Assembly (NCBI GenBank): GCA_963850535.1
Contig: CAWKMC010000010.1
Location: forward strand, 1 to 64,000
DNA length: 64,000 bases
Direction of reading: 5' to 3'
Origin: JAMXLO01 sp963850535
Lineage (GTDB): Bacteria; Pseudomonadota; Alphaproteobacteria; Acetobacterales; Acetobacteraceae
A program made the position numbers and the translations under genes. The notes beneath the pieces are model-generated. The model did no database searches. It was not told the DNA's origin and saw only the letters and a list, made by a program, of their open reading frames with translations. This document shows positions 1 through 8,336 of the stretch, piece by piece; position 1 is the stretch's first letter, and every line of letters starts with the position of its first letter.

Positions 1-61
1 CCTCGACGCCTTCTTTCTTCAGGCACTTCGCCAGGATTTCCGAGCCGGTCAGTTCTGCCAT
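1..61 (-). CDS. Thiamine diphosphate-dependent enzyme, N-terminal fragment
   Basis: Only the first 20 codons lie in the window; the gene continues past the left edge. The start reads MAELTGSEILAKCLKKEGVE, which resembles the N-terminus of acetolactate synthase / oxalyl-CoA decarboxylase / 2-hydroxyacyl-CoA lyase type ThDP enzymes (a tetrameric helix segment before the PYR domain). An AAGGAGA ribosome binding site sits just upstream of the ATG. It follows a CoA-transferase III gene by 13 bases on the same strand, a pairing known from oxalate and formyl-CoA metabolism. The exact substrate cannot be read from this stub. Confidence 0.6.
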   Translation of the reverse strand, partial: MAELTGSEILAKCLKKEGVE

Positions 62-74
62 TGGTGCGTCTCCT

Positions 75-1300
75 TCAGCCGATCACGCCACTGTTCTTCA
101 GGCCGCCGATCGCGTCACCACCCAAGCCGAGCCAGTCGCTCAGCACCTGCTCGTTGTGCTGACCCAGGATCGGCGACGGAGTGACCGGCGGTGGCCTGCC
201 GTCGAATCGCACCGGCCAGGCTGGCATGCGGAACGTCCCGTTCCTCGGATGCTCGATGGTCTGGAAGATGCCGCGCTGCTCGAAGGTCTGATCGTTGTAG
301 AGTTCCATCGTGTCGAGCACGGCGCCAGCCGGTACGCCGGCTGCGCCGATGATCTCCATGCATTCCTGCTTGGTGTGCCGCTTGGTCCAATCCGCGATCA
401 TCGTGTTCACCTCGTCCGCGTGATCGACGCGGGCGGCCGGCGTTTCGAAGCGTTCGTCCCTATCAGGTCCTCGCGGCCGATCACCTTCAACAATCGCCGC
501 CAGTGGTCCGGATTGGCACGGCTGGTGAAGACGTAGACGTAGTCATTCGAACCGCCGCCCTTGCAGGGGAAAGTCCCCATAGGCGGAGTAGTGTTGGAGA
601 CGCTGCTGTTGCCCGCGCGCCCCGCGGCCTGCTTGTTCCCATTGCGAAACTGCGCCGCGAACGCAATGCGAATATAGTGCAACATTGCATCCTGCATCGC
701 GACTTGCAGGTGATCGCCCTGCCCAGTTTCCTTGCGCCGATACAGCGCGCCCAGGATCGAGATCGCCAGCAGCATGCCAGTGCCGGTATCGCCCAGCGAT
801 GGTCCGGGCTTCAGCGGCTGGCCGTCGCGCTCACCGGTGATGCTCATCGTGCCGCCGCACGCCTGCGCGATCATGTCGAACGCCAGGTTCTTCTCGTATG
901 GGCTGCCTTCGCCGAAGCCCTTCACCTGGCAATAGATGATCGACGGATTGATCTTGCGGATCACATCGATACCAAGCCCCAGTCGCTCGATGGCGCCAGG
1001 GGCAAAGTTCTCCACCATTACGTCGGCCTTGGCGGCAAGGTCCTTGACCAGCGCCAGGCCTTTCGCGTCCTTCAGGTTGACGGTGATGGACTTCTTGTTG
1101 GCGTTGAACAGCAGGAAATACGGATCATCCTTCTCGGCCTTGCCGCCCAGCGCTCGCCCGGGATCGCCGCCACCGGGGTTTTCCAGCTTCACCACGTCGG
1201 CACCGAGCCAGGCCAGCGCCTCGGTGCAGGACGGGCCCGCTTCGAATTGGGTGAGATCGAGAATCTTCACCCCCTTGAGACAGGTCTGCCCGTCCGACAT
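75..1300 (-). pseudogene. CaiB/BaiF (class III) CoA-transferase, interrupted by one frameshift
   Basis: Class III CoA-transferases move CoA between acyl-CoA and a free acid through an aspartyl intermediate. The N-terminal frame (about 280 residues) and the C-terminal frame (MNTMIADWTK onward) together give a full-length family member of about 408 residues. The probable catalytic Asp is residue 171 in the motif SLGDTGTG. The frames meet at 458-460, where adding one base (a GGG run on the coding strand) gives ...DLIGDERFETPAARVDHADEV..., the normal family continuation. The start at 1300 (MSDGQ) is chosen for GGAGGAAA upstream. It lies directly before a ThDP enzyme, which suggests a formyl-CoA or oxalyl-CoA type partner. 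It may be intact in the organism if the missing base is a sequence error. Confidence 0.8.
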
Positions 1301-1432
1301 AGCCGTTTCCTCCAATTCTCTGAGTGTTGGAGAGGCTACAGCGAAGCAGGGTGGGCGTCACCCCTTGGGCGACTTGGCCTTGGCGCGCATACCGTCGTGG
1401 GTGACAGTAGTGACGCATTGTGCGAGGCAGAT

Positions 1433-1726
1433 ATGCTTTTCCTGGTGATCAGCGAACCGCGTCCAGAGGCACCGAGTTCCGTTCTTGGTTCTCGCCGTCG
1501 ATACTGGGAGTGGATTGCTCCACTGCAGAGGACCGGACAGGTGCGCTCGGTCTATGCCAGGGTTGGCCGGGGAGCAGTGGTGCTGTTCGATGTGCCGTCG
1601 AACGAGGTACTGCACCGGCGGCTGAACGAATGGCAGGAAATCATTCCGGTGCGCTTCGAGGTGCATGCACTGATCGATCCCGCGGCTGCGCAAGACTATC
1701 TTCGGGAGGGTGATACGGGCTGCTGA
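1433..1726 (+). CDS. Small muconolactone-isomerase-like / Dabb-type protein
   Basis: This 97-residue protein starts MLFLVISEPRP and carries a ferredoxin-like alpha/beta pattern, with the helix-strand stretch LNEWQEIIPVRFEVHALID typical of muconolactone isomerase-like small dimeric proteins. A GAGG element at 1424-1427 precedes the ATG. The same frame stays open far upstream, but that extension is antisense to the CoA-transferase and has no protein character. It stands alone between genes on the other strand. The substrate is unknown; family placement is by overall pattern only. Confidence 0.5.
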   Translation: MLFLVISEPRPEAPSSVLGSRRRYWEWIAPLQRTGQVRSVYARVGRGAVVLFDVPSNEVLHRRLNEWQEIIPVRFEVHALIDPAAAQDYLREGDTGC

Positions 1727-1839
1727 ATTGCATGTCCTCGTCTACGAGTGTTGCGCCTGGAGCAGAGAACGCCATCTGCTCAAGGCCAGCTCGACCCGCC
1801 AGGCAGTCAATCACGAGTTCGCGGAACCAGGTCATGTTC

Positions 1840-1992
1840 TTACGGCGTATGAACGACGGTGGTCGAGTTCGAGGGGGCCGGCTCAGGCGTCACGACAGTG
1901 GTCGACGCGCGTGGCGGAGGCGCAGTCGTCTCGGCGTGAATACACCCGGCGAGACCAACGAGTACGAGCGGCAGCAGTAATATGAAGCGCAT
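1840..1992 (-). CDS. Small proline/threonine-rich lipoprotein
   Basis: A 50-residue protein below the usual size cut-off: MRFILLLPLVLVGLAGC is a signal peptide with lipobox (LAGC), so the mature N-terminus should be a lipidated Cys17. The mature part is short, unstructured and rich in Pro and Thr, ending STTVVHTP. It is clearly related to the 59-residue lipoprotein at 20067-20246, which shares the signal LLLPL..(F/V)GLAGC, the TVVTP motif and the end (V/I)VxTP. A GGGAGA element lies upstream. Function is unknown. Confidence 0.7.
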   Translation of the reverse strand: MRFILLLPLVLVGLAGCIHAETTAPPPRASTTVVTPEPAPSNSTTVVHTP

Positions 1993-2154
1993 TCGAGGTC
2001 TCTCCCAGGCTCGATACGCAGAACAGATAATTCGCGGCCTCGGATGACCAAATGCACGCCATGGTGACTGCCATAACGATGGCGTGATGAGATTAGCGCC
2101 GCGCCTGGGGCGGTCCGGCGCGTGCCACCAGAAGTGTGGCTAGAAATTCCGGAG

Positions 2155-3003
2155 CTAGATCTGCGAATATCCCGACCCGGGGCTATCCACGCCGCGGCCT
2201 ACGGCTTTATCGATCCAGCCGAACTCTTTGAGGATCTGCTGGCTGTAGGTCACCCGGCCGTTGACCTTCTCGGCCGGCTCGCTTGCCAGCAGCAACGCAG
2301 CGCGCGCCATCATGGTCGGTGGTTCGCCGCGCCTGTCATCCATGCCGGAAACCAACTTGTGGTACACCGTGCCCGGTGTTGGTACGATCTGGGAAGGCGA
2401 TACGGCCGCCACCGTGATCCCGTCGTATTGCGCGACTTCCTGCGCCAGACCTTGCGTGAACCGCTCCAGCGCCGCTTTGACCGCGCCGTACATTGTGCCG
2501 CCTCGCACCGTCCTGTCGGCATACGGGCCACGACCCGGGCCGATCGCAGATCCGGAACTGATGTTGATGATGGCGCCGCTGCGCCGAGGGATCATGTCCT
2601 TCAGCACCTCCTTTGCCAGCATGAACGGCCCGTGCACATCAACCGCGAAGGCACGAAACCAGCGGTTGGTCTGCATCTCGGTGATCGGCTGGTAGTAGGT
2701 GAGTGCGGCGTTATTCACCAGAATATCGATCGGCCCGTAGTCACGCGCAGACTGCACCAGTGCGATGCACAACTCCTCGTCTGACACATTGGCGGCAACC
2801 GCCTTCGCCTCGCCGCCTTTGGCGCGGATCAGTTCGACGGTGCGCTTCAGCGTGCCTTCCAGGAACGGATGATCGCCTTCGTTGTAGGTGCGCGCGGCGC
2901 ACACCACTTTTGCACCCTCTTCGGCGAACAGCTCGGCGATCGCTTGGCCGATGCCGCGGCTTGCGCCGGTGACGATCGCCACTTTGCCGTCGAGCTTTCC
3001 CAT
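2155..3003 (-). CDS. SDR family oxidoreductase
   Basis: A 282-residue classical short-chain dehydrogenase/reductase. It has the NAD(P)-binding TGASRGIG motif (residues 12-19), the NNAA motif near 97-100 and the catalytic Tyr172-x3-Lys176 (YGAVK). Family members oxidise or reduce hydroxyl/keto groups with NAD(P)(H). It is slightly longer than usual, with an insertion after the second strand (TYNEGDHPFLEG) and a C-terminal tail. Three bases separate it from the acyl-CoA dehydrogenase upstream, so the two are probably cotranscribed and may act on consecutive acyl-CoA intermediates. A GGAGATAGGA element precedes the ATG. The substrate is not predictable. Confidence 0.9.
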   Translation of the reverse strand: MGKLDGKVAIVTGASRGIGQAIAELFAEEGAKVVCAARTYNEGDHPFLEGTLKRTVELIRAKGGEAKAVAANVSDEELCIALVQSARDYGPIDILVNNAALTYYQPITEMQTNRWFRAFAVDVHGPFMLAKEVLKDMIPRRSGAIINISSGSAIGPGRGPYADRTVRGGTMYGAVKAALERFTQGLAQEVAQYDGITVAAVSPSQIVPTPGTVYHKLVSGMDDRRGEPPTMMARAALLLASEPAEKVNGRVTYSQQILKEFGWIDKAVGRGVDSPGSGYSQI

Positions 3004-3006
3004 GTC

Positions 3007-4167
3007 CTATCTCCGATCCTGCAGCAGCCGGCGTGCGATCACCATACGGTGCACTTCTGATGGGCCTTCATAAACCCGCATTGTGCGCACCTTTTGCGCC
3101 ATGAGCTGCAGCGGCAATTCCTTCGCCACTCCCATCGCGCCGAAGGTCTGCATGGCGTGATCGATTGTCTCGGTCGCCATCTCGGTCCCGTACAACTTCA
3201 CCATCGACGCCTCGGTGCGAACATCCTTCCCAGCGTCGGATTTTGCGGCGGCGTCGTAGACCATAAGCCTGCAGGCATGAATTTTCATTGCGGCTTCCGC
3301 GATCCACCACTGGATCGCCTGCCGGTCGGCAAGGCGTTGCCCGAAGGTCACGCGCTGCTTGGCGTGCTCGATCATCATATCGAGGGCCCGTCGCGTCATG
3401 CCGACGCACCAAGCCCCAATCTGCAGCCGACGCACGGTCAGGCGAAGCTGCATCGGCGCGAAGCCTCTGCCCTCCTGGCCGAGAAGCTGGCTGCTTGAGA
3501 CGCGGCAGTCATCGAATGTCAGCTCGTAGGTGCGCTGACCGCCGACCATCGGAATTTCGCGCTCGATGTTGAAGCCCTTGGCGCCTCGCTCGACGATGAA
3601 GGCGGTGACTCCCTCATGGCGCTTGCCCTCGCCAGTGCGCGCCATAACGATAACGAAATCGGCCTGCGGCACGCGGCTGACCCAGATTTTCCTGCCGTTG
3701 ATCACCCAATTATCACCGTCCTTCGCGGCGCGGGTGATCATGCCGGCGGGGTCGCCTCCCGCACCGGGTTCCGAGATCGCGATAGCCGAGTGCGCTTCAC
3801 CGCGTGCGTACGGCTCCAGATATTTTCTGCGCTGTTCCGGATTGCACACCGCCATCAGCATGTGCAGGTTCGGACTGTCGGGGGGGAAGGTGAACGGGAC
3901 GCAGGTACGGCCCTGTTCTTCATATACACCGATCAGAGCGACGGTCGGCAGGTTGGCGCCACCGAATTCTTCCGGCACGTCCAGCCCCCACAGCCCAAGC
4001 TCGCGGCACTTGCCGAGCAGCGTTTCCTCTTCCTCGGCATTCAAAGCGGATTTTTGGCCCGACATCTCGCGCGCGAGGACCGCTTTTTCCAACGGCATGA
4101 CGTCGCGGTCGATGAACTTCGCGACCAGGTCCTGCAACATACGATGTTCTTCAGAGAGCTCGAACAT
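3007..4167 (-). CDS. Acyl-CoA dehydrogenase
   Basis: A 386-residue flavoprotein that would introduce a trans-2,3 double bond into an acyl-CoA, passing electrons to ETF. The N-terminal helical domain (FELSEEHRMLQDLVAKF), the middle beta domain (AISEPGAGGDPAGM, with the WVINGRKIWVS strand) and the C-terminal signature (RVYEGPSEVHRMVIAR) are all present. The Glu in YEGPSE matches the position of the catalytic base in medium-chain enzymes. It is the middle gene of a catabolic operon running from 7073 down to 2155. Chain-length and branch specificity cannot be read from the sequence. Confidence 0.93.
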   Translation of the reverse strand: MFELSEEHRMLQDLVAKFIDRDVMPLEKAVLAREMSGQKSALNAEEEETLLGKCRELGLWGLDVPEEFGGANLPTVALIGVYEEQGRTCVPFTFPPDSPNLHMLMAVCNPEQRRKYLEPYARGEAHSAIAISEPGAGGDPAGMITRAAKDGDNWVINGRKIWVSRVPQADFVIVMARTGEGKRHEGVTAFIVERGAKGFNIEREIPMVGGQRTYELTFDDCRVSSSQLLGQEGRGFAPMQLRLTVRRLQIGAWCVGMTRRALDMMIEHAKQRVTFGQRLADRQAIQWWIAEAAMKIHACRLMVYDAAAKSDAGKDVRTEASMVKLYGTEMATETIDHAMQTFGAMGVAKELPLQLMAQKVRTMRVYEGPSEVHRMVIARRLLQDRR

Positions 4168-4176
4168 GGGTCGGCA

Positions 4177-6315
4177 TCATTCCTTCAGCATGATCAGTGC
4201 ATCGGCGATGGTCAGTCCCGAGCCGTCGTCGTGCAGGATCACCGGGTTGAGCTCCATTTCCGCTATACGGTCGCGATATGCGAGCGCGGCCTGCGACAGG
4301 TTGGCGATCAATTCCGCTGCGGGTGTCAGGTCGATCGAAGCGGAACCGCGAAAGCCGGTCAGCAGCGGGGCGGACTTAAGACTTTGCAACATGTCGGTCG
4401 CCTCTGCCGCATCGACCGGTGCCGGCCGATGCACCACATCGCCCATCAGCTCTACCATGGTGCCGCCGAGACCCACCATCATGATCGGACCGAAGGTCGG
4501 ATCGTTCACCATGCCGATTACAAGCTCACGTCCGCGCGGTGCCATCTTCTGCACCAGTACGCCTTCGATCCGCGCGGCCGGCTTGTACTGCTTCGCCGAC
4601 GCGATGATGCGGTCAAATGTGGCGATAACGCCCTGTCGCTCTTTCAAGTCTAGAATTACGCCATCTGCTTCGGTCTTATGCGCTATGTCGGGCGAGGCGA
4701 TTTTCAGCGCCACGGGATATCCGAGCGCATCGGCTGCCTGTGCTGCTTCGGCAGCAGATCCCGCCAATCGCTCATGCAACTCTGGCAGGCCGAAGGGTGC
4801 AAGCAGTGCTTTGGCGTGATGCTCGGTGAGTATCGAAGGCAAGTCATCGGGTAGCGGTGGAAATGCCGTTTTGCCCAGTAGCGGCAATGGCCGCGCCACA
4901 GTCTCGGCATAGCCAGCCAGGCGGCTCATCGACACGCCCACGTTGCGCAGGTCACTGTGTACAAACAGGCCACAGCCTGCCGCGCTGCGTCGGCCAAACT
5001 CCGACGGAATGGTATAGGTCCACACAGTCATCGGCTTGCCGCATCGCTCTGCCGTTGCGCGCACGCGGTCGGCTTCGAGTGATACACGCGTCTCGCTGGT
5101 CAGTGACGCGATCAGCACGAGCATGTCGATCTCATCTGATTGCGCCAGTGTTTCCATCGCTGTCATTAGGGCGGGGCCGGTGTTTGAGCCCTGCGCAGTG
5201 ACGTCGACCGGGTTGCCGGGCGCGCCGTAGGACGGCATGACCGCCCGTAGCGCTCTCTGCGTCTGTGCTGACAGAGGTGGGACGATCAGGCCGTGAAGCG
5301 ACAACGTGTCGGCCATCCAGGCACCCCCGCCTCCCGAAGGCGTTATTATTCCGGCGCGCCGACCCTTGGGCAGCGGGCAGGTCAGCAGGATGCCGGCGAT
5401 TGCCACCGCTTCGTCTGGATCTTCCGCTTCAATCACCCCGTAACGCTCGAAGACTGCGCGATACGCGGTGTAGGAGCCTGAGAGCGACGCGGTGTGCGAA
5501 GCGGATGCGCGCGAACCGGCATCCGAGCGGCCGATCTTGATCGCGATGACCGGCTTGCGCAGTTCTCGTGCCTTCGCCAGTGCCGCAATAAAGGCAGGGC
5601 CGTTGCGTACCGCCTCGCAGAACAGCATGACGACGTGCGTGTTTGGATCCTCGACCATGTAGTCAAGGAAGTCAGCCATATTCAGGTCGGCCTCGTTGCC
5701 GGTGGAGATCACATAGGAAAAGCCGATCCCGGCTGCCTTGCCGCGGTTGAACAGCGCAAAGCCAATACCGCCTGATTGCGCGATCACGCCGACACGGCGT
5801 TGCGACACCAGGACCTGGCTCTCGTCTTCCTTTATTTCGACAGTGGGGCTGAAGGTGGTGGCGATCCTGCCCAGTGCGTTGAAATAGCCCTCGCAGTTCG
5901 GACCACAGGCGCGGATGCCGGTGCGCTGTGTCACCTCGACGAGTGCCGCCTGCATGTCGCGCGCGGCGCCGCCCTCCTCGGCGAAGCCCGAACTGATGAT
6001 CAGTGTGTTCTTTACCCCGGCGCGTGCGCATTCTTCGAGAGCAGGCGCGACGCCTGCGGCGGGAATAGCAACCAAAGCCAGGTCCACCGCTTCACCGACT
6101 GCGCCAATCGAGGCGTAGCATTGCAGGCCAGCAATCTCCTGATAGCTCGGATTGATCGGCAGGATCCGGCCCGGGTAGCCGTTCTCGCGCAACTGGTGCA
6201 GCAATCGGCCGCGGATGCGATGCAGATCGGGGGATGCGCCAAGCACCGCGATCGATTGCGGCCAGAAGAACGATTGCAACGGATGAGCGCTTGTCCCCGG
6301 CGCGTCAGAGTTCAT
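4177..6315 (-). CDS. Acetate/acyl-CoA ligase (NDP-forming type) with ATP-grasp domain
   Basis: A 712-residue fused ADP-forming acyl-CoA synthetase-type protein. It has an N-terminal CoA-binding Rossmann domain (IAVLGASPDLHRIRG), middle succinyl-CoA-synthetase-like domains (ACGPNCEGYFN, VISTGNEADLNMADFLDYM, TPSGGGGAWMAD) and a C-terminal ATP-grasp domain from about residue 500 (YPVALKIASPDIAHKTEADGV). The family activates acids to acyl-CoA; related proteins without the extra acetyltransferase domain also occur in aromatic-acid catabolism. The start codon overlaps the hydrolase stop (ATGA), so the two are translationally coupled. Confidence 0.88.
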   Translation of the reverse strand: MNSDAPGTSAHPLQSFFWPQSIAVLGASPDLHRIRGRLLHQLRENGYPGRILPINPSYQEIAGLQCYASIGAVGEAVDLALVAIPAAGVAPALEECARAGVKNTLIISSGFAEEGGAARDMQAALVEVTQRTGIRACGPNCEGYFNALGRIATTFSPTVEIKEDESQVLVSQRRVGVIAQSGGIGFALFNRGKAAGIGFSYVISTGNEADLNMADFLDYMVEDPNTHVVMLFCEAVRNGPAFIAALAKARELRKPVIAIKIGRSDAGSRASASHTASLSGSYTAYRAVFERYGVIEAEDPDEAVAIAGILLTCPLPKGRRAGIITPSGGGGAWMADTLSLHGLIVPPLSAQTQRALRAVMPSYGAPGNPVDVTAQGSNTGPALMTAMETLAQSDEIDMLVLIASLTSETRVSLEADRVRATAERCGKPMTVWTYTIPSEFGRRSAAGCGLFVHSDLRNVGVSMSRLAGYAETVARPLPLLGKTAFPPLPDDLPSILTEHHAKALLAPFGLPELHERLAGSAAEAAQAADALGYPVALKIASPDIAHKTEADGVILDLKERQGVIATFDRIIASAKQYKPAARIEGVLVQKMAPRGRELVIGMVNDPTFGPIMMVGLGGTMVELMGDVVHRPAPVDAAEATDMLQSLKSAPLLTGFRGSASIDLTPAAELIANLSQAALAYRDRIAEMELNPVILHDDGSGLTIADALIMLKE

Positions 6316-7073
6316 GCCGGCAAACCTGTGAGGAATGATTCCATGGCTCGGTTGAAGGCCGCCGGCTGGTGCAAATTGGCTGCATGCCCGGCGTCTTCGA
6401 TCATCACCTTCCGCGCGCCGGGAATCTTGCGCGCCATATAATCCGTTGCGGCCAGAAAGTTCGTGTCATTGCTGCCGACCAGCACCAGGCTGGGGACAGC
6501 GATTGAATCCAGCGATGCGATCACCGAAGCGTCGTGTTGTGTCAGCATGCCGCGTGCCGCGTGCGCAAGTCCGGATGCGTTGCGGTGCTGACTCATGCGC
6601 ACCTCGTCGCTGCCGCCGAGTGCCGTCAGGCCGCGCGCTTCGAGATCATCCGCGCGCTGTCGCGCCCGTTGGTTCCACGCCTGGCGCGCATCAGTGTTGC
6701 GGAAGCCGGGACCGGTATCGAAGATCATCAAGGCGCGCGTCATCGCCGGATGCGCGCGATGAAACGCAAGCGACATGTAGCCGCCAAGCGAGAGCCCGCC
6801 GATGATGGCGCGCTGGATGCCGCACGCGTCCAGAATGGCCGCCATGTCCTCTACAGTGGCGGCCTCGGAATATGCAGCGGGATCGTCCGGATAGTCGCTC
6901 TGGCCATGGCCGCGCATGTCCCATACGATGAACTGATAGCGGTCCTGTAGCGCAGCGATCTGGCCGTCCCACATCCGGCAGGTCGCGCTGTAGCCATGCG
7001 ACAGCAGGATGACGGGCCCGCGTCCATGTACTTCGTAGTGTATCGCCACGCCATCGCGGTCGAGCGTTGCCAT
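6312..7073 (-). CDS. Alpha/beta-fold hydrolase
   Basis: A 253-residue alpha/beta hydrolase. The nucleophile elbow GGLSLGGY puts the catalytic Ser at residue 95, the oxyanion motif SHGYS is near residue 25 and the catalytic His is in EDAGHAANLHQP near the C-terminus. It resembles 3-oxoadipate enol-lactonase/esterase-type enzymes (WDMRGHGQSD motif), which fits a ring- or ester-opening step in the surrounding acyl-CoA pathway, but that role is inferred. It is the first gene of the minus-strand operon, and the 77-base gap to the divergent enoyl-CoA hydratase must hold its promoter. Confidence 0.9.
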   Translation of the reverse strand: MATLDRDGVAIHYEVHGRGPVILLSHGYSATCRMWDGQIAALQDRYQFIVWDMRGHGQSDYPDDPAAYSEAATVEDMAAILDACGIQRAIIGGLSLGGYMSLAFHRAHPAMTRALMIFDTGPGFRNTDARQAWNQRARQRADDLEARGLTALGGSDEVRMSQHRNASGLAHAARGMLTQHDASVIASLDSIAVPSLVLVGSNDTNFLAATDYMARKIPGARKVMIEDAGHAANLHQPAAFNRAMESFLTGLPA

Positions 7074-7150
7074 GGACCAGTTTCCTCGGCTGCTACTGGC
7101 GGGTAAGGTCGCACGCGGTGCATTCCAGCGGAAGAGCAGGGCAGGGAACC

Positions 7151-7930
7151 ATGGCGAGTTACGAGCACATCGGCATCGAACAATCCGGTATCATCGGCAC
7201 GATCGAGATCCGGCGCGGACCTAACAACTTCGTCGACACCGACATGGTCGCCGAGATCGCTGATGTGCTCGAGATGTGGGACCGCACGCCGGAGGTGCGC
7301 GCAATCGTGCTGTGCGCCGAGGGCAAGCATTTCTGTGCGGGCGCGGATTTCGGCAGCCGTGGTCCGGATGGAGTCGTGCGCGGCACCAAACGCGGACGGC
7401 ATCTATACAAGGAAGCTCAGCGGCTGTGGCGCACCGGCAAGCCGATTGTGGCGTCGGTGCATGGCGCGGCGGTGGGCGCGGGAGTTGGCCTCGCGGTGAT
7501 GGCGGATTTTCGGGTGACCTGCCCGGAGGCGCGATTTTCGGTGAACTTCACGCGCCTTGGTTTTCATCCCGGGTTTGGCCTAACCGCAACGCTACCGCGA
7601 TTGATCGGGGGGCAGCAGGCATCGTTGCTGATGTATACTGGACGGCGCATCACCGGCGAGCAGGCGCTTGCGATCGGACTGGCGGATTATTGCGTGCCAC
7701 TGGCCGAGGTCCGTCATCGCGCGGCTGAACTTGCGACCGAGATCGCGCAGTCGGCGCCACTGGCGATCGTCGCAACCCGGGAAACCCTGCGGCGCGGTCT
7801 GGCGGATGCCGTGGCAGCTGCGACCGAGCGCGAATACGAGGAGCAGGACTGGCTGCGCAATACCGAGGACTTCCGCGAGGGCGTCAAGGCGATGGCGGAA
7901 CGACGCCTCCCGAACTTCGGGGCGCAGTAA
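7151..7930 (+). CDS. Enoyl-CoA hydratase/isomerase family protein
   Basis: A 259-residue crotonase-fold protein. The oxyanion-hole segments are visible: GKHFCAGADFG after strand 2, and VHGAAVGAGVGLAVMADFRV in the second motif. The C-terminal helix (RNTEDFREGVKAMAERRLPNF) is typical of the family. The ATG at 7151 gives the usual N-terminus (MASYEHIGIEQSG); the frame is open further upstream without protein character. It is divergent from the acyl-CoA operon and probably hydrates, or hydrolyses, the enoyl-CoA produced by the neighbouring dehydrogenase. The usual second catalytic Glu positions cannot be assigned confidently by eye. Confidence 0.9.
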   Translation: MASYEHIGIEQSGIIGTIEIRRGPNNFVDTDMVAEIADVLEMWDRTPEVRAIVLCAEGKHFCAGADFGSRGPDGVVRGTKRGRHLYKEAQRLWRTGKPIVASVHGAAVGAGVGLAVMADFRVTCPEARFSVNFTRLGFHPGFGLTATLPRLIGGQQASLLMYTGRRITGEQALAIGLADYCVPLAEVRHRAAELATEIAQSAPLAIVATRETLRRGLADAVAAATEREYEEQDWLRNTEDFREGVKAMAERRLPNFGAQ

Positions 7931-8336
7931 CCCATCTAAGGCTACGTTCGCCGCCAGATCGATCGGGGGTCGAATCCGATTCGGCGGCCGCAGAGCAACT
8001 CCCAATGCAGGTAGTAGCCAGCAATGGCATTGTATAACGCCCGGACAATCAGACCGGCAGACGGTCTGGGAATTCTATAACGCCACCATAACGTCAATTA
8101 ACCTCTCGGTAACAACGCCTTGGCAGTTTTCTATCGCGACGCACGCGTATGAAATGTTTGGCATGCAATCGCTGATTGCGGTAAGCAGTCGTTGGTGGAG
8201 CCAAGGTCACGGGGATGGATCTGAGACCCGTCAACAGGATGGACGCTCACTGCGGGGAAATACCATCGGCCCCTGATATCGTGACTCCGGTCACGTCACC
8301 GTCAGATGCTGCAAATCTGCCGATAAGGAGAAGAAC
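7931..8336. other. Intergenic region upstream of the RTX-like gene
   Basis: About 400 bases without a convincing gene. The right end holds a strong AAGGAG ribosome binding site (8325-8330) for the gene at 8337, and a small inverted repeat, gtgac-tccg-gtcac, at 8281-8294 that could be an operator or a short hairpin. The middle is relatively AT-rich compared with the flanks (tctataacgccaccataacg), which fits a promoter area. No -35/-10 pair can be called with confidence. Confidence 0.4.

Noticed and set aside
503..1432. Long plus-strand open frame upstream of the small gene at 1433
   Set aside because: It is antisense to the CoA-transferase and has no protein-like pattern; only the last 97 codons look real.
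3566..4819. Long plus-strand frame of 417 codons
   Set aside because: It is antisense to the acyl-CoA dehydrogenase and the CoA ligase; Ser/Arg/Thr/Ala-rich composition is typical of a high-GC shadow frame.
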